Assembly: GCA_002428905.1 (NCBI GenBank)
Contig: DIYD01000295.1
Coordinates: forward strand, 1 to 25,986
Length of the DNA stretch: 25,986 nucleotides
Direction of reading: 5' to 3'
DNA from: Bacteroidetes bacterium UBA6063
Lineage (GTDB): Bacteria > Bacteroidota > Bacteroidia > NS11-12g > UBA9320
A program made the position numbers and the translations under genes. Position 1 is the first letter of the stretch. Each line of letters begins with the position of its first letter. Positions 16,101 to 24,536 of the stretch are shown here, piece by piece. The notes beneath the pieces are model-generated. The model was not told where the DNA came from and made no database searches. It saw nothing but the letters and a program-made list of their open reading frames with translations.

Positions 16101-17360
16101 CTAACCGGGATCGCTTAGAAGCTTCATTCTGCGTGCTTGAATGCCCATAAGGGGGCCTACTAGCACCGAAGAAAAGAGCGCACCAAATACAATCGCGACA
16201 AAAATAACCTGACCGATTAACTGTAGTTCGAGTGCAAGCGTGGCTACAACAATTTCCATAGCTCCGCCAGGTATAAAAATCAACCCCATCAGTATTGACT
16301 TAGAGGAAGATTGTTTGCCGAGTTTGGCTCCTAACCAGGCTCCTCCGAATTTCCCCAAAATAGCCACGGCCGTGAATAAAACCGTCGGCCAAAGTTTCAA
16401 CCCTTCGAGAAAATCAATTTTTAGTCCGAGTGTTGCGAAGAACAGCGGTACAAATATGGCATGGAGCGTATTGGAAATACTGTTCTTGATACCACCTGAA
16501 ATGTCTTTAGTACTACCCACAATTATTCCTGCAAGGAAGAACCCCAGCACTGCATGAATACCAAGCCACTGTGTTGCAGCTCCACAGAGCAAACCGGTAC
16601 TCAAAATTACCGTCATGGAAGCAGTCGGTTGGGGTAAAGAAGTGGTTTCAATTCGATTGAGTACGCTTTTCAAAACTTTCGGGCCCAGTGCGATGCAAAA
16701 CACCACGAAAGCCACAATGCCAATAACGGTACCCATTAATTCAACCGCACTAACATTATGCGTTGAGATCACCGACAGTAAGACAGTGAACAAGGTCCAA
16801 CCGAATAGATCGTTGACCGCGCACGCAGACAAGGCCAGTGAAGCCTCAGGGGTTTTGTTGAGTTCTAAGTCGCCCAACGCCCGTGCCACCACCGAAATTG
16901 CGGTTATTGAGCAGGCAACGGCCAGAAACAGAGAAAAGGAGAATTCGTCGGCTTTTACGCCCCAATACGAAGAGTCCAGTAGCTTGAATATAGGGTAACC
17001 CAGCGCAATGGGAACCAACACGCCTATAATGCCTATTGAAAAAGCTGCACGACCACTGCGCATTGCATGGCCAACATTTACATGAAACCCGGACACCAAC
17101 AGCAGAAAGAAGACGCCCAACCAGGAGACTGTGTCCAACATGGTCCACTGGATTTGATCGTGCGGAAAGAGCCAAAGTTGTATTTCTGGAGCAACCCGAC
17201 CAAATAAGGTAGGCCCTAGCACAATACCTGCCAGGATTTCACCTGTAATGGCTGGTATTTTTACAGCCTCACACAAAATGCTTAGTGTTCTCGCAAGTCC
17301 AAGCAGAACAAGCACCTGAAGTAAAAAGATGAGTATATGGCTTTCGTCAAGGTAGTGCAT
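16101..17360 (-). CDS. CPA2-family monovalent cation/proton antiporter
   Basis: This 419-residue integral membrane protein has about 12-13 helices. Family landmarks are IPAITGEILAGIVLGPTLFG near the N-terminus, the VARALGDLELNKTPEASLALSAC region leading into the ion-binding helix with VNDLFGW, HAVLGFFLAGIIVG, and GGAMEIVVATLAL near the end. It exchanges Na+ or K+ for protons across the inner membrane. The core pair reads Asn-Asp rather than the Asp-Asp of electrogenic relatives, which hints at electroneutral exchange. There is no C-terminal TrkA-N/RCK domain, unlike KefC. I start at the ATG giving MHYLDESHILIF, because the upstream 17 residues of the longer reading are not membrane-like. The ion specificity is not readable. 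Confidence 0.92.
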   Translation of the reverse strand: MHYLDESHILIFLLQVLVLLGLARTLSILCEAVKIPAITGEILAGIVLGPTLFGRVAPEIQLWLFPHDQIQWTMLDTVSWLGVFFLLLVSGFHVNVGHAMRSGRAAFSIGIIGVLVPIALGYPIFKLLDSSYWGVKADEFSFSLFLAVACSITAISVVARALGDLELNKTPEASLALSACAVNDLFGWTLFTVLLSVISTHNVSAVELMGTVIGIVAFVVFCIALGPKVLKSVLNRIETTSLPQPTASMTVILSTGLLCGAATQWLGIHAVLGFFLAGIIVGSTKDISGGIKNSISNTLHAIFVPLFFATLGLKIDFLEGLKLWPTVLFTAVAILGKFGGAWLGAKLGKQSSSKSILMGLIFIPGGAMEIVVATLALELQLIGQVIFVAIVFGALFSSVLVGPLMGIQARRMKLLSDPG

Positions 17361-17517
17361 AAATCCCGAAACAATTGAACACGGTTGTGTTTGCAAGCGA
17401 TAGAATTTCAACTACCGCCTTTCGGGTAACAAGATACTCAAATAATAACAAATAAGGTTCGACAAGTCATTTTATACGGTCTCCCCTTCTACCCAGTGCG
17501 TTGCTCGCTTTTCTGGC

Positions 17518-17985
17518 TTAGTTTGGGGAATTCAGACCCATTTTATTGCCTTCACTGTCTAGAAATAGGGCAAAAAAACCACTTTCATCCGCATGAGCCG
17601 TTTTGGGAACCATGATTTTGCCGCCGCTGGATTCAACCTTGTCTAATATGGTCTGGAGATCGTCTCCACCATTTAGGTATATGGTTACACCATCGGCCGA
17701 AGGTGTCGACCCTTCTGCCTTCATAATAACAGCATGAACGGTTTGTCCCTCATACGGGAATATCCCCATCTCGATTCCGGGCATTTCCATTTTCTCAATG
17801 GGAATGTTCAGAATAGCCTGATAAAAATCCACGGCTCTGGAAACATCGGTCGCAGGAATTTCGAACAAGGAAACATAACTATGCATATCGCTTTCTTTTT
17901 TGTGAGATGTTGAATTGGGTGCCTGATTACAAGCAGTAAAACTCATAATCACCCAAAGGGTTGCACCTGGAATTATTCTTTGCAT
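17518..17985 (-). CDS. VOC (glyoxalase-fold) protein with lipoprotein signal
   Basis: Residues 34-155 form one vicinal-oxygen-chelate module: SYVSLFEIPATDVSRAVDFY, then AILNIPIEKMEMPG, VTIYLNGGDDL and GFFALFLDSEGNKMGL. This matches a widespread Bacteroidota VOC family whose members normally begin at about M34 here. Ahead of it lies a 33-residue extension with a lipoprotein-type signal (IMSFTACNQ, C19). So the protein may be an envelope lipoprotein, or the real start may be the inner ATG at 17886, which has a purine-rich AAAGAAAG stretch just upstream. Metal ligands are not certain and the substrate is unknown. An AraC-type gene lies 75 bases upstream on the same strand and may regulate it. 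Confidence 0.88.
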   Translation of the reverse strand: MQRIIPGATLWVIMSFTACNQAPNSTSHKKESDMHSYVSLFEIPATDVSRAVDFYQAILNIPIEKMEMPGIEMGIFPYEGQTVHAVIMKAEGSTPSADGVTIYLNGGDDLQTILDKVESSGGKIMVPKTAHADESGFFALFLDSEGNKMGLNSPN

Positions 17986-18016
17986 TTATTCTGCATTCAT
18001 TTAATGGGGCAATACT

Positions 18017-18028
18017 ACCGTGAACGGT
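18017..18028. promoter_or_regulatory. Short inverted repeat upstream of the VOC gene
   Basis: ACCGT and ACGGT are perfect five-base arms separated by two bases, 32 bases before the longer VOC start and 33 bases after the AraC-type stop. It could be an operator or a weak hairpin. There is no T-run, so a terminator is unlikely. Confidence 0.25.
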
Positions 18029-18060
18029 CTGGTTGAAATTGTAAAAATGCGACAGGAGTT

Positions 18061-18873
18061 CTACTTGTAGAACAGCGTTGAAAGTGCCATGTATTCGTTT
18101 CCGATAAAATCTCCTGGTGTGGTTCCGGTGAATTCTTTAAAATCCTTGATAAAGTGTGCCTGATCGTAGTACTCGTTTTCATAGGCTATGCTCGTAAGGC
18201 TTTCATCTTTATTCAAAAGCATGTGCAACGCGGTTTGTAAGCGCAACACCTTTCCGAGTTGTTTCGGACTAATTCCAATTTGCTTGCGGAAATCTCGTTC
18301 TAGTTTTCTCCTTTTTGACCGATCTTCCTGGAACAACTGGTTTATTTTACCACCTCCATTGGTGGCCAACAACATATCCACCGTTGTTTTCACCACATTC
18401 TCGATCGTCGTATTTGCATTAAGTCGCTCCAATAAAAATGCCTCCATAATTTCAATGCGCTTTTGTGTCGAAGGTGCATGCGTGATCGCCCGCTCCAATT
18501 CATTCGCTGGTTCTTCTCCAAACACGTGCCCAAGGGGTGTTTCTATATCCACCAAACGTTCAAGTGGAATACAGGCAAAGTTTGCGAAACCATAGGGGTA
18601 GAAGCAAATCGCGAATGAGTCTACATCGCCAGTGGGCTCAATGAAATAAGACTTGGTTCGTTGCCCCATGATCATGGCATTGGGATGCAGCAGATAATCG
18701 TTCTCCGATACATAGCGCTTAATCTTATCCTTAAAGTTGAATGTCACTTCAATACATCCGTCTGGGATCAGTTTCTGCTTTTGATTCTTCGGATCATAGG
18801 GTACTTCCAACGTCCAGTAAAACTTGACAAACGCACTTAAATCGGGATGTGGTTGAAATGTTTGATAGTTCAT
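18061..18873 (-). CDS. AraC-type regulator with DUF6597-like N-terminal domain
   Basis: This is a 270-residue regulator. The N-terminal part (1-150) has the pattern of DUF6597-type sensor domains: HPDLSAFVKFYWTLEVPYDP, IPDGCIEVTFNFKD, then the glycine/Phe-rich FYPYGFANFACIPLERLVDI. The C-terminal helix-turn-helix (about 185-262) has GGGKINQLFQEDRSKRRKLER, given by its ends GGGKIN and RRKLERDF, GISPKQLGKVLRLQTAL, then YYDQAHFIKDFKEFTGTTPG, a clear AraC signature. It is encoded 75 bases ahead of the VOC gene on the same strand, a common AraC-plus-VOC pairing, and may respond to the same small molecule. Confidence 0.92.
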   Translation of the reverse strand: MNYQTFQPHPDLSAFVKFYWTLEVPYDPKNQKQKLIPDGCIEVTFNFKDKIKRYVSENDYLLHPNAMIMGQRTKSYFIEPTGDVDSFAICFYPYGFANFACIPLERLVDIETPLGHVFGEEPANELERAITHAPSTQKRIEIMEAFLLERLNANTTIENVVKTTVDMLLATNGGGKINQLFQEDRSKRRKLERDFRKQIGISPKQLGKVLRLQTALHMLLNKDESLTSIAYENEYYDQAHFIKDFKEFTGTTPGDFIGNEYMALSTLFYK

Positions 18874-18989
18874 TACGAATTGTTATCTGATGTGCAATGA
18901 TAAGCGTAAATTGGAATGATCTATTTGTTACTTACCAAATGCGAATGACTAAAACGTGTATGCGGTTCATACGATTCTATTCTCGCCTT

Positions 18990-19475
18990 TTATAACGCTA
19001 CCTTCTTGGTTAAAGAGGTTTCCGTTGAATCAACAATAACGCAACCCAGCCTTTCATACAACTTTTTAGCCTGGTTTGCCCGGTCAACGCTGAGCGACAA
19101 ATACTCCACTCCAATTTCCCTGTACCGCTGCATTATTGCCTTAAACAATTTCGTCCCTATTCCTTGACTACGGTGTTCCGATTTAACTGCCATACTCAGT
19201 TCTGGAGTACTATCGTTCACGTAACCAAAACCGGAATTTTCGTGGGTCAATAGTCTTCCCCAAATGACACCTACGGGCTGTCCGTCAACCTCCATAACCA
19301 AGGCGATATCAAATACGTCCTTACCCCAATGATCAACATATTTAGATAACGACTTGTCCTGAATGATTTCTTTAGGCAATGGATCCTGCCCTTCTGATAT
19401 AAATATTGCCTCGTAGAGCATATCCGCTAAAAAGTCGTGTTCAGTGTTCTTTAACCCTCTTATCTTCATGTTCAT
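18990..19475 (-). CDS. GNAT-family N-acetyltransferase
   Basis: This 161-residue protein has the acyl-CoA-binding motif A, LSMAVKSEHRSQGIGTKLF (loop RSQGIG) near 93-112, and a following motif B with ANQAKKLYERLGCVIV near 139-154, both typical of GNAT enzymes. The N-terminus DFLADMLYEAIF resembles other cytosolic GNATs acting on small amines or peptides; the acceptor is not predictable. Two nearby ATGs are possible: 19475 (MNMKIRG) and 19469 (MKIRG). Just upstream an inverted repeat contains an exact minus-strand TAGATTTG -7-like box, so transcription probably starts within a few bases of the ATG. Confidence 0.9.
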   Translation of the reverse strand: MNMKIRGLKNTEHDFLADMLYEAIFISEGQDPLPKEIIQDKSLSKYVDHWGKDVFDIALVMEVDGQPVGVIWGRLLTHENSGFGYVNDSTPELSMAVKSEHRSQGIGTKLFKAIMQRYREIGVEYLSLSVDRANQAKKLYERLGCVIVDSTETSLTKKVAL

Positions 19476-19479
19476 TCCA

Positions 19480-19496
19480 GTAGATTACAAATCTAC
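19480..19496 (-). promoter_or_regulatory. Inverted repeat overlapping a -7-like box before the GNAT gene
   Basis: GTAGATT and AATCTAC are perfect seven-base arms around a three-base centre. On the minus strand the repeat contains TAGATTTG (19488-19495), an exact match to the Bacteroidota -7 consensus TAnnTTTG. No clear TTG lies about 20 bases upstream, so the promoter call is tentative. If real, a repressor on the repeat would block the promoter. The hairpin could also form in the short leader. Confidence 0.4.
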
Positions 19497-19620
19497 ACTG
19501 AACCATATTATTCGTACTCTTTTGATTTTGATGTGACCGGTTTCTGTATTAATTTAAGGCGCCCATGTTTAAACGTATCATATGGCTCTAAAAACGCTGT
19601 TTTACTAAAGTACTTTCACC

Positions 19621-20574
19621 ATGAAACCAACAATTTTCATTTTTATCCTACTTTCCTTTTTTTCAAGTGCCTTTGCGCAATTTACCTATGAACATCTCGA
19701 ATTGGATACCGCAGGTGCTTATCAATTCAAAAATCTAAAGATCATCCCAATTCGGGCTAAGTCCAGCTTTGCCAAAGCCAATGCGCGGGCCGACAGCCTC
19801 AGCAATGCGATAAGTTTACGCCAGGCTCTGGCCACTAACCAGGCAGCCATAAGTGAACACAAAAACAGCCGTGGGCGCATCCGGTCGGATGTAAACACCC
19901 TGACGATTGAGAACTTTTCCGATCAGCCAATTTACCTGATGGCTGGTGAGGTGATCACAGGGGGCATGCAAGATCGTGTAATTGCCCAGGACATGGTCGT
20001 TCAGCCTCGAAGCGGTAGTGTAGACGTGCCAGTATACTGTGTTGAGAAAGGTCGCTGGACATTTAGCACAAAGAAGAATAAATTTAAGAACTACCACGAT
20101 GCAAGCATGCATCTACGAAAGGTAATTGACCGGCAACAAAGTCAACGAGCGGTTTGGGATGAGATATCCAAGGAAAACAAACGCGACCGGGTACGCACCA
20201 ATACGGAAGCCTATACAGCGCATGCTAATTCTCCAGAATATATCAAGCGCGAGAACGAATACCTGGCTTTTTTCAATGAAAAATTCCGGAACAAAGACAG
20301 CATCATTGGCTTTGTTGGTGTGACAGGAGGAGTGGTTATTGGCTGCGACTTGTTTGCCTCAACCGACCTGTTTTATCGTGAATACAACAACCTGATTTAC
20401 GCGTACATCGACGAAGTACTCACCTTCGGTTTGCCCATTACCATGACCAATCAGGCTGTGAAACAATACATGGATAACATCCTCACCAACAGCGTAATGC
20501 AGGAAAGATTCATCCAGCAGAACGGTAAAATGTTTAAACAGGGTGATCAAATCATCCACATTACCACGTATTAA
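19621..20574 (+). CDS. Exported ARPP-1 (DUF6569) family protein
   Basis: This 317-residue protein has a signal peptide (MKPTIFIFILLSFFSSAFAQ, cleavage near 19-20), so it acts outside the cytoplasm. The conserved core is recognisable: TLTIENFSDQPIYLMAGEVI near 93-112, GGMQDRVIAQDMVV (114-127), then VPVYCVEKGRW (136-146), the ARPP-1 signature with G-E, Q-D-R and C-x-E-x-G-R-W. The family's biochemical role is not established; it has been placed by comparative genomics near NAD or nucleotide-related modules, and I give this from memory. The gene is followed after 12 bases by the propeller/vWA gene on the same strand, so both are probably co-transcribed and both proteins exported. Confidence 0.88.
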   Translation: MKPTIFIFILLSFFSSAFAQFTYEHLELDTAGAYQFKNLKIIPIRAKSSFAKANARADSLSNAISLRQALATNQAAISEHKNSRGRIRSDVNTLTIENFSDQPIYLMAGEVITGGMQDRVIAQDMVVQPRSGSVDVPVYCVEKGRWTFSTKKNKFKNYHDASMHLRKVIDRQQSQRAVWDEISKENKRDRVRTNTEAYTAHANSPEYIKRENEYLAFFNEKFRNKDSIIGFVGVTGGVVIGCDLFASTDLFYREYNNLIYAYIDEVLTFGLPITMTNQAVKQYMDNILTNSVMQERFIQQNGKMFKQGDQIIHITTY

Positions 20575-20586
20575 CACCTGGCGGGA

Positions 20587-22074
20587 ATGAAGTCCTTTCT
20601 GTTTTCGCTCGTAAGCGTCTTACCTCTGACTGTGCTGGCCCAAACAACCTCAATCAAGGAGAACCTGGGACCGAACATCAATACCGGTGCTGATCAAATT
20701 TTACCCGTATTTTCACTTGATGGTCAAACGCTTTACTTCAGCGAAAACGCTTCAAACGGCACATATGAAATTTGGTTCAGCCATCGCGATGAGCAGGGCA
20801 ATTGGCAACCGAAACAGAAAGCTCAGGATCTGAATCCACCTACGAACGGCAGCAAATATGTATTTGCCCAGGTTGAAGGTGATTTACTGCTGGTCAATGG
20901 CTGGTTTGAGCAGACAGGTCGCGGTTTAATACAATCTAAAGGATTATCGTGGTATGTGCCCAGTGAAAAGCGATTTGTACCCCTTGATATTCCGGCAGTG
21001 CAAACACAAGCGAAAGGTAGGTTTGTCAATGCGTTTGTCCACCGTCCGACCAAAACACTGCTATTGAGTTATGCTCAAAACGAGCGGAAAGACATTTATG
21101 TATGTCGGCCTAAAAATCAGCATGCAAACTGGACGGAACTACAATGGCAACAACCGGAACGATTACCGGCGCCAGTTAACTCCGAATACGATGATACTAC
21201 CCCGTTTCTGGACAACGAAGGCAAGACGTTGTATTTTGCCAGCAACCGCCCTGGCGGATACGGGTATGAAGATATCTATTTTGCCCACCGTTTGGATCGA
21301 TCCTGGAGCAACTGGTCTGCCCCCGAAAACCTCGGTTTTGGCGTTAACAGCAATCTGGCAGAAATCTATTATTGCATTTCACCATTGGGCGACTCTGTCT
21401 ATTTCGTCTCTTACAAACACACCTATGGATCGGGTGACATCTTTCGATTCGCCACGGACTCTTTACAACAGTTAGCAGCATCTGCCACACCTGAAGCGGA
21501 TAGTGTAGCAGTGACCGAACTCGATGTAGCGAATTACAGTGCAAACAACCTTGTGTTTCTGATCGATCGCTCCACCTCTATGCGAACTTCAAATAAGCTG
21601 CCTTTACTTAAATTATCGCTGAAGCGCCTCATTGGTGAATTGCGTGACATTGATCAGCTCACGTTAACGAGCTTCGCCGATTCGGCAATTATTCACTATT
21701 CGACCCACGGCGTTACACAAAAGGACAGCTTATCCCAACTCATTGACCAACTAACCGCTGGAGGAAAAACCAAGGCAAATATGGGTTTGCAATTGGCGTA
21801 CGACTATACCGTGCAGAATTTCATCGAAGAAGGTAACAATGAGATCATTCTGGTCACTGATGGACAATTCGACCTAACGGAACAAGACCGCAAGCGCATA
21901 AAAAACAATCGGCATATTGTGCTTACAGTGGTAGGGTTGGGCAATGACCCCAAGGCGCTGGCCAACCTAAAGAAATTGGCGGCCAAATCCAACGGTAGTT
22001 TCATACACATCACAAGCGATGAGACGAGTACCGAAGCATTGCTTGAAGAAGTGAAATCGCGTTCACACCGATGA
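20587..22074 (+). CDS. Exported PD40-type propeller fused to a von Willebrand A domain
   Basis: This 495-residue protein has a signal peptide (MKSFLFSLVSVLPLTVLAQ). Residues of about 30-290 carry PD40/WD40-like propeller repeats (TGADQILPVFSLDGQTLYFS; DDTTPFLDNEGKTLYFASNR; EIYYCISPLGDSVYFVSY). A linker of about 25 residues leads to a vWA domain (about 320-490) with a complete metal-ion-dependent adhesion site: D327, S329 and S331 in DRSTS, T395 in GGKT, and D425 in VTDG. Such domains bind partners through a bound divalent metal. PD40 proteins often occur in envelope complexes in Bacteroidota. It is the second gene of a probable two-gene unit with ARPP-1 and is followed by a strong bidirectional terminator. 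Confidence 0.9.
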   Translation: MKSFLFSLVSVLPLTVLAQTTSIKENLGPNINTGADQILPVFSLDGQTLYFSENASNGTYEIWFSHRDEQGNWQPKQKAQDLNPPTNGSKYVFAQVEGDLLLVNGWFEQTGRGLIQSKGLSWYVPSEKRFVPLDIPAVQTQAKGRFVNAFVHRPTKTLLLSYAQNERKDIYVCRPKNQHANWTELQWQQPERLPAPVNSEYDDTTPFLDNEGKTLYFASNRPGGYGYEDIYFAHRLDRSWSNWSAPENLGFGVNSNLAEIYYCISPLGDSVYFVSYKHTYGSGDIFRFATDSLQQLAASATPEADSVAVTELDVANYSANNLVFLIDRSTSMRTSNKLPLLKLSLKRLIGELRDIDQLTLTSFADSAIIHYSTHGVTQKDSLSQLIDQLTAGGKTKANMGLQLAYDYTVQNFIEEGNNEIILVTDGQFDLTEQDRKRIKNNRHIVLTVVGLGNDPKALANLKKLAAKSNGSFIHITSDETSTEALLEEVKSRSHR

Positions 22075-22133
22075 ATCATTTGACCTCATGGTCTTCAATC
22101 GAATTCAGGTTAGTAAAACGGATTGAGCTACTG

Positions 22134-22170
22134 AAAAAAGGGACTTACCGCATTGAAAGTCCCTTTCTAT
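22134..22170. terminator. Bidirectional hairpin terminator
   Basis: AAAGGGACTT (22137-22146) and AAGTCCCTTT (22157-22166) form a perfect ten-base stem around a ten-base loop, with an A-run on one side and T-rich sequence on the other. It separates the convergent vWA gene and the T9SS cargo gene and can terminate both; it ends next to the stop codon of the latter. Confidence 0.88.
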
Positions 22171-24267
22171 TTAGTGCTTCACAACTTTCTGCAGAGAGCG
22201 TTGGCCGTTCGAGTATACCTCTATGAAATATACCCCATTAGGCCAGTTTGTTGTCTCGAGAGAAACAAAGTTTGTTCGATGTATCGACGCGTTGAAATCC
22301 TCTACAACTGTACCCCTTACATCCCGAACGATAAGATGATCAAATGTTGTGTTAAACGTGATCTCCATATCGTCTTTAAACGGATTCGGCGCAACACGCA
22401 GTTTATTATCGGACTTCAAATCAACGATCATAATTGAAGTTAAATCGGTTTGGCCATCGAAGTCAACTTGTTTGATCTGGTAATAATACGTCTGACCCTG
22501 CTCTACGTTGTAATCCACGAATTGGTACTCGGTGAAATGAGACGCTGTACCCTGGCCTTGTTCCATTCCAATTTCCTGAAATCCTCCAGCCTTATTGGAT
22601 CTGAGAATAACAAAATGGCTGTTATTTAACTCAGAAACTGTTGACCATTTTACAACCACTGCATTAGACGATGCATCATAAGAAGCTGAATAATCGAACC
22701 ATTCCACAGGCAATGCCGTCATCCACTGAATTGTATAGGTTGCCGGTGTTAAATCAATCAAACCCGCACCGTCGACGAAGTAATAATCAAATTCAAATGA
22801 CGTACTGAAATCTCCAGTAAAACGAACTTGTAGCTTAGTCGGGTCAAAGTTGGTTATAGTTGTATTTAGCTCCACGGTTTGGCCATCGTATAAGAGCACG
22901 TTTCCATTCATATTGGTGGTATCTGTGATCACCAACGTATTGCCTATACCTAAATCACCATCTTCAAGGTCTTGCGCTAATAGACCCGGGAAATCATTGT
23001 CTGCCGTTAGCGCTAGCGTTGTCCCGTAGTCCGGACTATTGATTATCTTTTGCCGATCAACAGCATTTGGGCGTTTATTAATGCCCACGTTTACTTCTTC
23101 GACAAAATCACCTTGAATTAGGATGTTACTTAATTCCCCATCTGCATTACCGTCGTTTCCATTGCCGGCCCCAATATTGTCACCTGTATATACCCAATTT
23201 ACGGGCAATGCCGGTGAAGGTGCAGTTTGACCAACTGTCCCTTGAGTGGTACTAATAACAACATTATATGTACCGCTATCCAGATTTAAGAACTCGTAAT
23301 ATCCATCGCTACCTACTGCTACCGTAGAAATAACCTGATTGCTATTGTTCACGAGGTTAGCATAAATGGTGTTTGATTCTACGCTATTTATACCGTTTCC
23401 GTCTACCCGGTTATTCACCAATCCGTTTAAGTCGTTGAATACATTACCCGACAAACCTCCGATCTTTGGGTTATTTGGATTGTCTACAAAAGGCTCGTCA
23501 GACAAACCCAGAATCTTAGGATCGGCGTCACCTGTATTGTCGATGCGGAAACCAAAAATGGTTCTGTTGGTATTGAATTCGCTCATCTTGATTACAGTAA
23601 CCACCATCGGTTGATTGGTAATGTTGGTAGGCGCATACCCAAGGTTCCAGTCGTACTCTGAACGAACACTACCAAAACAATTTCCAAACTGCAATTTGTA
23701 GGCAGACGTGATTACTTCTCCATTTGAATCCAACGGTGTAAGAGCGAAACAGGTATTCCCATTACGTTCCCCAACCAGGATGTAATCTGAAGACTCCCAG
23801 CCCTTGGTCCATTGAATATCAAAGTCTGCCCCAGAAGGAACGTTCTTTGAGCGATCATAGAAAATATAGTTCAGGAAATTCTTATCCATACCACTTTCAA
23901 TCATCGCTTCGGTCCAACTGTCCGTGGCATTCGCATAGGTTGAAGTTCCAAGGTTATAAACACCAACCCCCGATACATTTGAAGCGAAATTATTATTCGC
24001 TACAGCACCACCAAGGTCATTGAAGTAATTCAATGTCTTAACTGACCCATTATCATTGATTTTCACATAAGTGATATCGACGGCCTTGTTGGTATTGGCA
24101 ATCGTGCCTGAGGCCTCTGATGTCTGAGTAATTGTGGTACCATCGTATTCGAATTGAACTTCTGTAATGGGTACGTTGTAATTTCCAGGACGAACCACCC
24201 GTGTGGTTTGCGCTGAGATGTAGATGAACTGTATTAATGCAACTACAGTTAAAGCGGTTGATTTCAT
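22171..24267 (-). CDS. Large T9SS-exported protein with SdrD-B-like domain and type A sorting domain
   Basis: This 698-residue protein begins with a signal peptide (MKSTALTVVALIQFIYISAQ). The first 260 residues are unrecognised, beta-rich and Asn/Asp-rich. An SdrD-B-like (Cna-B-like) domain sits at about 270-360: LSGNVFNDLNGLVNN, then SDGYYEFLNLDSGTYNVVIS. A region at about 520-620 looks like a fibronectin III-like unit (VVKWSTVSELNNSHFVILRS, then YYYQIKQVDFDG). The final 75 residues are a T9SS type A sorting domain (LRVAPNPFKDDMEI, then WPNGVYFIEVYSNGQ). It should be a surface or released adhesive or structural protein. It is divergent from the YD-repeat-like gene and transcribed alone, ending at the bidirectional terminator. 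Confidence 0.92.
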   Translation of the reverse strand: MKSTALTVVALIQFIYISAQTTRVVRPGNYNVPITEVQFEYDGTTITQTSEASGTIANTNKAVDITYVKINDNGSVKTLNYFNDLGGAVANNNFASNVSGVGVYNLGTSTYANATDSWTEAMIESGMDKNFLNYIFYDRSKNVPSGADFDIQWTKGWESSDYILVGERNGNTCFALTPLDSNGEVITSAYKLQFGNCFGSVRSEYDWNLGYAPTNITNQPMVVTVIKMSEFNTNRTIFGFRIDNTGDADPKILGLSDEPFVDNPNNPKIGGLSGNVFNDLNGLVNNRVDGNGINSVESNTIYANLVNNSNQVISTVAVGSDGYYEFLNLDSGTYNVVISTTQGTVGQTAPSPALPVNWVYTGDNIGAGNGNDGNADGELSNILIQGDFVEEVNVGINKRPNAVDRQKIINSPDYGTTLALTADNDFPGLLAQDLEDGDLGIGNTLVITDTTNMNGNVLLYDGQTVELNTTITNFDPTKLQVRFTGDFSTSFEFDYYFVDGAGLIDLTPATYTIQWMTALPVEWFDYSASYDASSNAVVVKWSTVSELNNSHFVILRSNKAGGFQEIGMEQGQGTASHFTEYQFVDYNVEQGQTYYYQIKQVDFDGQTDLTSIMIVDLKSDNKLRVAPNPFKDDMEITFNTTFDHLIVRDVRGTVVEDFNASIHRTNFVSLETTNWPNGVYFIEVYSNGQRSLQKVVKH

Positions 24268-24536
24268 AACGTGCGACTTGAAAGCGGAATCAGACGAAAA
24301 ATCGTACCACGCTCAACAAATAGCTGATTTACAACACTTTAAGTCGTTTTTCAAACACCTTATTCCTTTGTTTTCTTCCCAATATGAGAGTCAATTTCTC
24401 TCTGATAAACAAGGAACTGATGTAATTTAGAGCAGACAATGCAGCATGAGGAGACTTTTATTGTGTTGGCATCGTTATACAAGGGCCCGCCACGCGAACT
24501 GGCCAAACCGAAACGTAACTAATTCGATCACGAAAG

